From: DASSKW01 sp035690065
Lineage (GTDB): Bacteria; Pseudomonadota; Gammaproteobacteria; Natronospirales; REEB76
Assembly (NCBI GenBank): GCA_035690065.1
Contig: DASSKW010000094.1
Location: forward strand, 1-6,743
DNA: 6,743 nucleotides
Direction: 5' to 3'
The notes under the pieces are model-generated. The model did no database searches. It saw only the letters and a list, made by a program, of their open reading frames with translations, and was not told the DNA's origin. Below are positions 1 through 5,626 of the stretch, piece after piece (the first letter of the stretch is position 1; every line of letters begins with the position of its first letter). A program made the translations under genes and the position numbers.

Positions 1-764
1 TTGCAAACATCGATGCACAAGCTGCTGATGGTGATGCAAATCCACAGGATCAGTTGGCGCAAGCCGCGACCAGTACGGGGACATCCTGGATCTTCGGCGG
101 CGGTCTGGCGGTAGCAGATCGTGGCTATGTCGGTTACAGCCGCCAGGTAACGCCGATCCCATTGATCTTCTATCATGACGGCGGTTTCTTTTTTGCTGGT
201 TTCAGTGCTGGCTATATGCTCTCTCATTCCAGGCATTACCGGTTCTCGATCAACATCAAACCACGTATCAATCGGCTGAGTGCCAGTGATTCGCCTGAAC
301 TGGCTGGCATACAGACGCGCAAATGGTCGCTGGACGGCGGTGCGAATCTGGATGTGTTTGGCGGTTGGGGACATCTGGTTACGGGTATCTCCCACGATCT
401 ACTGGATCGCAATAACGGTACCGAACTGGATGCCGGTTACCGATATTCGATCCAGCTTGGCAGCTGGAATCTGGTTCCCAGCTTCGGTGTTCGGTGGCAA
501 AGCGCTTCGCTCACCAACTACTACTATGGTGTAAGCCCCGCCGAAGTGATTCCAGGGCGTCCGGCATATACTCCGGGTGCTGCAACTAACCCATATATTG
601 GTTTTGGATTATCGACCCGTATCAGTGATCACTGGCAGTTCAATGGCAATATCCAGTACACACGGTTTTCCGGCGCCATTCACGGCAGTCCGCTCGTGGA
701 CCGTTCTGGCAGTCCAGTATTATTCATCGGCTTCATATATAACTCAGCTCACAGACAGCCATAA
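1..764 (+). CDS. MipA/OmpV family outer-membrane protein (5'-partial)
   Basis: This reading frame is already open at the left edge (first full codon at base 3) and runs 253 codons to a TAA at 762-764. The TTG at 54 is therefore unlikely to be the true start. The family (E. coli MipA, Vibrio OmpV) forms small outer-membrane beta-barrels; E. coli MipA is a scaffold binding the lytic transglycosylase MltA and PBP1B, while other members are porin-like or antigens. The match rests on alternating aromatic/polar strands rich in Gly, Tyr and Trp, and on family-like segments near the end: YYYGVSPAEVIPGRPAYTPG, then a 'SPLVDRSGSPVLFIGFIY' type last hairpin. E. coli MipA is about 248 residues with its signal peptide, so probably only the signal peptide and perhaps a few residues are missing. 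The protein ends in NSAHRQP rather than the usual terminal aromatic residue of outer-membrane barrels. It is separated from the next gene by 173 bases and probably forms its own transcription unit. The family call is good; the exact role is unknown. Confidence 0.85.
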   Translation, partial: ANIDAQAADGDANPQDQLAQAATSTGTSWIFGGGLAVADRGYVGYSRQVTPIPLIFYHDGGFFFAGFSAGYMLSHSRHYRFSINIKPRINRLSASDSPELAGIQTRKWSLDGGANLDVFGGWGHLVTGISHDLLDRNNGTELDAGYRYSIQLGSWNLVPSFGVRWQSASLTNYYYGVSPAEVIPGRPAYTPGAATNPYIGFGLSTRISDHWQFNGNIQYTRFSGAIHGSPLVDRSGSPVLFIGFIYNSAHRQP

Positions 765-923
765 TCTGCATAGCCAACAACCGAAAGCAGGGTGGAGGTC
801 AAGTCGGAAGGCTGCAACCGTAAACCCGGGTTCCCGAAGACAGTGGCCATCATCTTCAGGCCGTATCAACCTTAAATCGCTCTTCGATAGCGTCTGTCCC
901 GTACGGATTAGTCATGGAGCGCG

Positions 924-929
924 TATAAT
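924..929 (+). promoter_or_regulatory. Candidate -10 box (TATAAT) upstream of the MarR gene
   Basis: A perfect sigma-70 TATAAT hexamer lies 9 bases before the ATG at 938. Hexamers 16 to 18 bases upstream (around 900-907, GTACGG/TACGGA) do not resemble TTGACA, and there is no TG extension. If the box is used, transcription would begin near 935-937. The ATG at 938 would then be leaderless, and the in-frame ATG at 968 would have a leader of about 30 bases. The surrounding AT-rich stretch (CGTATAATATAT at 922-933 and ATATAACG at 945-952) is loosely dyad-like and could be a MarR autoregulation site, which is speculation. Confidence 0.4.
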
Positions 930-937
930 ATATAGCA

Positions 938-1390
938 ATGCGACATATAACGAATAGCAGTGCGGCCATGCCTGAAGTTGCCAGATCACCGATCAGTGAT
1001 GCGGATTATCACAAACTGGCCGCGTTCAGGGCTTCCTTGAGGAAGTTCCTGCGCGCGAGTGAAGAGATCGTGCAAGCGGCAGGATTTACCCCGCAGCAGC
1101 ATCAAGCGCTGCTAGCCATCAAAGGGTTTGAGGGACCCGGCAAACCATTGATCAAGGATTTGGCTACCCAACTTCAAATTGGACACGGTGGTACCGTCGG
1201 ATTGGTGAACCGACTGGCAACGCGCGGCTTCGTGCGGCGGGTTCCATCAAAACTGGACCGCCGTGGGGTAAATTTGGCGCTGACACGAAAGGGTGAATCC
1301 ATGCTGCGGCACCTGACACAGGCGCACCGTATTGAACTCGGTCAGATGGGTCAGGAAATCAAGCACTTGTTGTCCGAACTCACCGATTGA
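938..1390 (+). CDS. MarR-family winged-helix transcriptional regulator
   Basis: This 150-residue protein has MarR-family architecture: an N-terminal dimerisation helix region (residues about 20-48, with a basic RASLRKFLRASEE segment) and TPQQHQALLAIKG leading into the DNA-binding domain. The helix-turn-helix follows (about 68-98, ending in the recognition helix and NRLATRGFVRR). The wing carries the characteristic DRR (residues 107-109) and LTRKGE, and a C-terminal dimerisation helix closes the protein. MarR proteins are dimeric regulators, usually repressors released by small ligands or oxidation. I see no conserved redox cysteine; the protein contains no cysteine at all, so OhrR-type thiol sensing is excluded. 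The start is uncertain: ATG 938 lacks a Shine-Dalgarno and sits just after a TATAAT box, while ATG 968 (MPEVARSP) also lacks a clear ribosome site but would give a normal leader. The gene ends 67 bases before the first ClC gene, on the same strand, suggesting co-transcription and control of that transporter. The target and ligand cannot be read from sequence. Confidence 0.9.
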   Translation: MRHITNSSAAMPEVARSPISDADYHKLAAFRASLRKFLRASEEIVQAAGFTPQQHQALLAIKGFEGPGKPLIKDLATQLQIGHGGTVGLVNRLATRGFVRRVPSKLDRRGVNLALTRKGESMLRHLTQAHRIELGQMGQEIKHLLSELTD

Positions 1391-1426
1391 TGATAGACGC
1401 TTCTTTCTTGAGCAGAACATTGGAAA

Positions 1427-1445
1427 CGGTTTTTACTGACAACCG
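1427..1445. repeat. Small inverted repeat between MarR and first ClC gene
   Basis: CGGTT at 1427-1431 is matched by AACCG at 1441-1445 around a 9-base centre. It lies just before the ATG at 1458 and after the MarR stop codon. It could be a regulator site or a weak RNA hairpin near the ribosome-binding region, but 5-base arms occur by chance often. No T-run follows, so it does not look like a terminator. Confidence 0.2.
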
Positions 1446-1457
1446 GGTCCTGATGTC

Positions 1458-3344
1458 ATGACCTTGGAACCTGTATCCAGGCTGGTGCTGCGCGTACCCA
1501 AGCGGCTGGGTGATTTCGATACTCCGCCACGCATACTGCTCATATGCCTATTGGCGTTACCTGTCGGTTTCGTGGCGGCGTTGATGGCGGACGCCCTGCT
1601 CAAATTGATTGGATTCATTACCAATGCAATTTTCTACCAACGTATCGCTACTGGACTGGTGGCGCCCGGCGCGGGCCATGATGCGTGGTGGATTGTGCTG
1701 GCAGCGCCAATCATTGGCGGACTGATTGTCGGGGTCATGGCGCGCTATGGTTCCGAGGCAATCCGTGGCCATGGCATGCCCGAGGCGATCGAAGCTATCC
1801 TGCGTGGTGGGAGCAGAATCGAGCCACGCGTCGCATTACTGAAACCGGTTTCGGCGGCCATCACCATCGGGACAGGCGGCCCGTTTGGCGCAGAGGGCCC
1901 CATCATCATGACTGGTGGCGCCTTCGGTTCGTTGCTGGCCCAGACCCTGAAACTCACGGCGGACGAACGCAAGACGCTGCTGGTTGCCGGCGCGGCCGCA
2001 GGGATGGCAGCGACATTCAATGCGCCACTTGCATCGATCTTGCTGGCCGTCGAACTGCTGCTGTTCGAGTTCCGACCGCGCTCGTTTGTGCCGGTCTCAG
2101 TCGCGGTCGTGGTGGCTACCGCAATGCGCTGGGTATTGCTGGGATCCCTGCCTTTGTTTCCGACTGCACATGCACTGCCGCCACTGGTATTTCCTGAACT
2201 GCTTTTATGCGCCATGGCGGGTGTGGTCGGTGGGATCATCGCATGGGCCGCCACCTCGCTCGTTTACCTGTCCGAAGATATGTTTCGTGCACTGCCGATA
2301 CACTGGATGTGGTGGCCCGCAATCGGCGGGTTAATCATCGGAGTGGGTGGGTTGTTTGAGCCGCGGGCGCTCGGTGTGGGCTATGACGTCATCGGGACAT
2401 TGCTGGCAGGCAAGGCGACCCTGGGACTCATCGTCGGCATTCTGGTCGTGAAGACGGCTATCTGGAGTCTGTCGCTGGGTTCCGGCACATCCGGCGGAGT
2501 GCTTGCGCCGGTCTTCATGATCGGTGCCGCGCTTGGCTCATTACTCGCGTACATCTTTCCACCCGTCGCACCGGGTTTCTGGGCCCTGATGAGTCTTGCG
2601 GCAGTGGTAGGCGGAGTCATGCGCAGCCCGCTAACGGGTGTCGTATTCGCAATGGAACTCACGCATCAATGGGATGCAGTCGTCCCGTTAGTGATAGCCT
2701 CGACAGCGGCTTATCTGCTGTCAGTACTTGTGCTTAAAAGATCGGTGCTGACGGAGAAAGTGGTGCGTCGCGGTACACATCTGACCCGTGAGTACTCGGT
2801 AGATCCGCTCGAAGTCTTTCTGATTGGTGAAATCATGCCCAGGAATAGCGTGAGTTTCCGTTTGGGGACAGCACTCTCGGCAGCTGCGAAAGCAGCTGCG
2901 GGCACATCGGTCGATCCGGTGGAACGACGTTTGTATCATACTCAGCGTCTATATCCCGTACTGGATGAGAGTAACAATCTTGCGGGGATTATCACGCAGC
3001 ACCAGCTATTCAATTCGATATTGCAGCAAGGACAGTCTTCTACTATGCCGATCGATCAAATCATGGAGCGCAAGATGGTGGTCGGTTATCCGGATATGAC
3101 GTTGCGCGAAGCGGTAAACCTCATGGCAGCTTCCGGAATTTCGAGCTTGCCTGTAGTGGACCGCAAGGAGTCCGGCAAAGTACTCAGTGTCGTTGCGATG
3201 GATCAGATCCTGGAGGCTCGCCTGCGTGATGTGGACGAGGAACGCAAAGCGGAGCGGGTACTGAAACTACCCGCGATCTTCGTACTTGGGACCGGATGGT
3301 TCTTGAGACGCCGCCGTAATGGCAATGCACCAATGCCCAAATGA
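1458..3344 (+). CDS. ClC-family chloride channel/H+ antiporter with C-terminal CBS pair (paralogue 1)
   Basis: This 628-residue inner-membrane protein has the ClC fold (about residues 25-435) followed by two CBS domains (about 455-522 and 530-590). ClC proteins are homodimers moving Cl- or similar anions, either passively or in exchange for protons. Signatures are GHGMPE (104-109, the GSGIP region), GTGGPFGAEGP (138-148, with gating glutamate E146 matching ClcA Glu148), FNAPLA (187-192) and GSGTSGGVLAP (341-351, the GxFxP region). Relative to E. coli ClcA by hand alignment, Ser107 is His105, Arg147 is Ala145, Glu203 is Leu200, Phe357 is Leu349 and Tyr445 is Leu431. CBS1 has GIIT followed by QHQ, lacking the nucleotide-ribose Asp. 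The C-terminus ends in a short hydrophobic stretch and RRRR (about 604-620), an unusual tail. ATG 1458 is the first start after an in-frame TGA at 1437-1439; no strong ribosome site is visible. It follows the MarR gene closely. Whether it is a channel or exchanger, and its preferred anion, cannot be told. Confidence 0.93.
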   Translation: MTLEPVSRLVLRVPKRLGDFDTPPRILLICLLALPVGFVAALMADALLKLIGFITNAIFYQRIATGLVAPGAGHDAWWIVLAAPIIGGLIVGVMARYGSEAIRGHGMPEAIEAILRGGSRIEPRVALLKPVSAAITIGTGGPFGAEGPIIMTGGAFGSLLAQTLKLTADERKTLLVAGAAAGMAATFNAPLASILLAVELLLFEFRPRSFVPVSVAVVVATAMRWVLLGSLPLFPTAHALPPLVFPELLLCAMAGVVGGIIAWAATSLVYLSEDMFRALPIHWMWWPAIGGLIIGVGGLFEPRALGVGYDVIGTLLAGKATLGLIVGILVVKTAIWSLSLGSGTSGGVLAPVFMIGAALGSLLAYIFPPVAPGFWALMSLAAVVGGVMRSPLTGVVFAMELTHQWDAVVPLVIASTAAYLLSVLVLKRSVLTEKVVRRGTHLTREYSVDPLEVFLIGEIMPRNSVSFRLGTALSAAAKAAAGTSVDPVERRLYHTQRLYPVLDESNNLAGIITQHQLFNSILQQGQSSTMPIDQIMERKMVVGYPDMTLREAVNLMAASGISSLPVVDRKESGKVLSVVAMDQILEARLRDVDEERKAERVLKLPAIFVLGTGWFLRRRRNGNAPMPK

Positions 3345-3517
3345 GCTTTCGGCCAGCACCAGCAATACCGGAGTATGGTCGATAGCTTGCGCATCCCGGC
3401 CGCGCTCTGAGCCAGTCCGGCGTGGTACGCCAGAGTCAACTTATCCAATACCCCCAGCCCTTTGGCAGCCAGCACACCGCCGGTCGCCAGTGCATTGTTG
3501 TTCGTGGCGTTACCGCG
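3345..3517 (-). pseudogene. Possible decayed coding fragment on the minus strand
   Basis: Reading the minus strand from a TAG at 3520-3518, a stretch to about 3385 encodes protein-like sequence with coding-like codon use, including GGVLAAKGLGVLDKL and LAYHAGLAQSAAGMR. From about 3389 the sense seems to continue in another frame as QAIDHTPVLLVLAESSF, down to about 3340, implying a frameshift. There is no good start codon, and the upstream end is closed by a stop. At the other end it runs into the antisense of the first ClC gene. I do not recognise the family. The simplest reading is a leftover piece of a former gene, trapped between the two ClC genes by an insertion or rearrangement. It could be chance, since the stretch is only about 55 codons. 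Confidence 0.25.
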
Positions 3518-3538
3518 CTATGGATTAATATCGTATTG

Positions 3539-3548
3539 TGATATATCA
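3539..3548. promoter_or_regulatory. AT-rich palindrome upstream of second ClC gene
   Basis: TGATATATCA is a perfect 10-base palindrome about 60 bases before the ATG at 3607, in an AT-rich stretch (about 3520-3550) that stands out from its surroundings. MarR-family operators are often AT-rich dyads of this kind, and a MarR gene lies upstream, so it could be an operator. It could equally be part of a promoter. No convincing -35/-10 pair could be placed. Confidence 0.3.
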
Positions 3549-3550
3549 TA

Positions 3551-3593
3551 TCCTGCTGTCCGTGTCTGGACAATCAATACAATTCCTGCTGTC
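3551..3593. repeat. 10-base direct repeat (TCCTGCTGTC) with a small inverted repeat between
   Basis: TCCTGCTGTC occurs at 3551-3560 and again at 3584-3593, 33 bases apart start to start, about three turns of DNA helix. Partly overlapping the first copy, TGTCC (3557-3561) and GGACA (3568-3572) form a perfect 5-base inverted repeat with a 6-base centre. All lie within 60 bases of the start of the second ClC gene. Same-face spacing would suit a regulator binding twice, or the repeat may mark a duplication or insertion scar. Confidence 0.35.
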
Positions 3594-3606
3594 TGAGTAA
3601 CAATCT

Positions 3607-5421
3607 ATGCTCAAGCGTATGTATGCTGCGTTTGCCCCTTCTTACTCGGAAGACGGGCTGCGGCTATTGGTTATCTCCATCCTGGCAGCCGGGATCGGCT
3701 TGGTGGCCGGTCTTGCTGCGTTCGTGCTCTACAAGCTGATTGCTGTGTGCACGAACCTGGTCTTCTATCATCATGCAGGGTTCAACCTGCCCAACATCGA
3801 ATCCAACCCACTCGGATTGTGGGTCATCATCGTGCCAGCACTCGGAGGCGTGGTGGTGGGCATCATGGCGAAGTATGGAAGTGACAAGATCCGTGGTCAC
3901 GGTATCCCGGAAGCGATGGAGGCGATCCTGCTCAATAAGAGCAGGATCGCCCCACGCGTGGCGATCCTGAAGCCCCTGTCGGCGGCTATCGCCATCGGCA
4001 CCGGCGGCCCCTTCGGCGCGGAAGGTCCGATCATCCAGACTGGTGGCGCGATTGGCTCCCTGGTGGGACAGCTAATCCGAGTGACCGCCGCAGAACGTAA
4101 AGTGCTGTTGGGATGTGGCGCTGCTGCAGGCATGGCAGCGACCTTCAGCACACCCATCGCCGGTGTGATTTTCGCCATAGAGTTGATGCTGTTCGAGTTT
4201 CGCTCGCGTTCGTTTATCCCGTTGGTGATCGCGACTACCATCGCCACCACGGTGCATGTGATGATGATCGGCCCCGGTCCAATGTTCACGGTCAGCCATG
4301 TCACTTTCGATATCAATCACGGACTGCCATTTTATTTGCTGCTCGGTATCATCTGCGGTTACGCGGCGATACTGATCAGCCGTTCATTGTTCTGGATCGA
4401 GGATCAGTTCGAAAAATTACCCCTGGATCAGATGTGGTGGCCCGCTATCGGCGGGTTGGGCCTTGGCATCATCGGTTATTTCTTTCCACGCGTGCTGGGC
4501 GTGGGTTACGGCACTATCTCTGACATCCTTAACAACAACCTGCCACTGACAATCCTGCTCGGAATCATGGTATTCAAGACCCTGGCGCTACTGATCTCGC
4601 TGGGTTCAGGTACGTCGGGTGGATTACTGGCCCCGATGTTCATGGGGGGTGCGGCGATGGGTGGAGCATTCGCTGTCATCGTCAATCAGATCGTGCCCGG
4701 TACCCACCTGGACCCGAGCGCATTCGCGCTGGTAGGGATGGCCGCAGTATTTGCTGCTGCTTCACGGGCAACATTTACATTCATCATCTTCGCTTTCGAA
4801 ATCACTCGTAATTACGAGTCTGTATTACCGCTGATGCTTGTGTGCGTGATCGCCAGCGGTCTCACCCAGTTCTATATGCGCGAATCCATCATGACTGAGA
4901 AGCTGGCACGCCGTGGATTGCGCATTCACCTCGAATATGAAGTGGATGTATTGCGACAGGTTAAAGTGGCAGAAGTCATGGACAAACATCCGCCAGTGCT
5001 GAATGCTAATTCGTTATTGACAGAATTGGTAGATCGAATCAGCAGGAATGATCTGACGGTCGCCCGTCAGGATGCTTACCCGCTTGTCGACGAGGCTGGC
5101 ATATTGACAGGCATAATCACCCGGGGCGACATCTTCCGGGCCCTCGAAAACAGAGTGGATGCCACCACCACGTTACTGGCTGCCGGTACACGTAAGCCGC
5201 TGGTCGCATATCCAGATGAGACTCTTCATGATGCAGCGGAGAAAATGTTACGCCGTGGTATCGGACGTCTGCCGGTAGTCGACCTCAAGAGTCCGGACCG
5301 CTTGATTGGTCTGCTGGGCCGAGCTGCGATTCTTGATGCACGTCAGCGGCGTCTGGCCGACGAATCCGATGCGGAGACCGGCTGGATCGGCAAGCCACGC
5401 CGCAACCCTTCTAATACATGA
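3607..5421 (+). CDS. ClC-family chloride channel/H+ antiporter with C-terminal CBS pair (paralogue 2)
   Basis: This 604-residue protein is a paralogue of the preceding ClC protein: 46 of 59 residues match by hand count over the core from the RYGS/KYGS motif to the end of the GAEGP helix. It has the ClC membrane domain (about 17-430) and two CBS domains (about 452-515 and 528-580). Motifs are GHGIPE (97-102), GTGGPFGAEGP (131-141, gating glutamate E139), FSTPIAG (180-186) and GSGTSGGLLAP (333-343). Hand-aligned to E. coli ClcA, Ser107 is His98, Arg147 is Ala138, Glu203 is Leu193, Phe357 is Leu341 and Tyr445 is Met429. Unlike paralogue 1, CBS1 keeps the full GIITRGD nucleotide-binding motif (502-508), so regulation by an adenine nucleotide is plausible. 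CBS2 (GLLGRAAIL) lacks it. The short acidic/basic tail differs from that of paralogue 1. ATG 3607 has only a weak GAG ribosome site. The 262-base gap and its repeats suggest it may have its own promoter. Ion preference and transport mode are unknown. Confidence 0.93.
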   Translation: MLKRMYAAFAPSYSEDGLRLLVISILAAGIGLVAGLAAFVLYKLIAVCTNLVFYHHAGFNLPNIESNPLGLWVIIVPALGGVVVGIMAKYGSDKIRGHGIPEAMEAILLNKSRIAPRVAILKPLSAAIAIGTGGPFGAEGPIIQTGGAIGSLVGQLIRVTAAERKVLLGCGAAAGMAATFSTPIAGVIFAIELMLFEFRSRSFIPLVIATTIATTVHVMMIGPGPMFTVSHVTFDINHGLPFYLLLGIICGYAAILISRSLFWIEDQFEKLPLDQMWWPAIGGLGLGIIGYFFPRVLGVGYGTISDILNNNLPLTILLGIMVFKTLALLISLGSGTSGGLLAPMFMGGAAMGGAFAVIVNQIVPGTHLDPSAFALVGMAAVFAAASRATFTFIIFAFEITRNYESVLPLMLVCVIASGLTQFYMRESIMTEKLARRGLRIHLEYEVDVLRQVKVAEVMDKHPPVLNANSLLTELVDRISRNDLTVARQDAYPLVDEAGILTGIITRGDIFRALENRVDATTTLLAAGTRKPLVAYPDETLHDAAEKMLRRGIGRLPVVDLKSPDRLIGLLGRAAILDARQRRLADESDAETGWIGKPRRNPSNT

Positions 5422-5533
5422 GGCTATGGCAGTAATATAGGAACATCGGTATTCGCAAGAGAGCAGGATGCGATGCAACGTGTTTTCATGGATTTGTTTT
5501 GTTGATTGCAATGCCTGATGAACGTCCTCGATT

Positions 5534-5546
5534 GGTCTAGGAGACC
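5534..5546. promoter_or_regulatory. Small inverted repeat upstream of the Cfa gene
   Basis: GGTCT (5534-5538) and AGACC (5542-5546) form a perfect inverted repeat with a 3-base centre, about 80 bases before the ATG at 5627. It is followed at once by an AT stretch (AAATATATATG, 5549-5559) that could contain a -10 element, with TTGGTC (5532-5537) as a possible but poor -35 at 16-base spacing. An operator overlapping a promoter is possible. In E. coli, cfa has a distal sigma-70 and a proximal stationary-phase (sigma-S) promoter; I could not identify a convincing sigma-S -10 here. Confidence 0.25.
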
Positions 5547-5614
5547 TGAAATATATATGTACGTCGGCTGCAAGGTCGTTTGCGCCTATCTTCAATAACG
5601 CATAACTCGACGCC

Positions 5615-5621
5615 AGGAAGG
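5615..5621 (+). promoter_or_regulatory. Shine-Dalgarno site for the Cfa gene
   Basis: AGGAAGG lies 5 bases before the ATG at 5627. It is the only strong ribosome-binding site in the window and fixes the start of the Cfa reading frame. It implies good translation compared with the MarR and ClC genes, whose starts have weak or no such sites. Confidence 0.75.
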
Positions 5622-5626
5622 TAGAG

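Noticed and set aside
821..835. AACCCGGGTT palindrome and CGGGTTCCCG mini-hairpin after the MipA-like gene, as a terminator
   Set aside because: The stem is too short and no T-run follows. I found no convincing intrinsic terminator anywhere in the window.
577..957. + strand frame of 126 codons across the MipA end and spacer
   Set aside because: Overlaps the MipA-like gene in another frame, and its composition is not protein-like in the spacer.
1408..1436. TTGAGC and TTTTAC at 17-base spacing as a promoter for the first ClC gene
   Set aside because: Only about half of the -10 positions match, so it is not better than chance.
1745..2254. Minus-strand open frame of 169 codons inside the first ClC gene
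   Set aside because: Low-complexity Ala/Pro/Ser/Thr antisense shadow of the conserved ClC core. The similar frame at 3897-4316 in the second ClC gene is explained by the same shared core.
3319..3528. + strand frame of 69 codons in the ClC1-ClC2 spacer
   Set aside because: Cys/Ser/Arg/Pro-rich with no family resemblance. The minus-strand reading of the same bases is more protein-like.
1458..5421. The two ClC genes as a very recent duplication
   Set aside because: Protein identity is high only in the conserved core. The N-termini, CBS domains and tails are well diverged, so the duplication is old or the genes were acquired separately.
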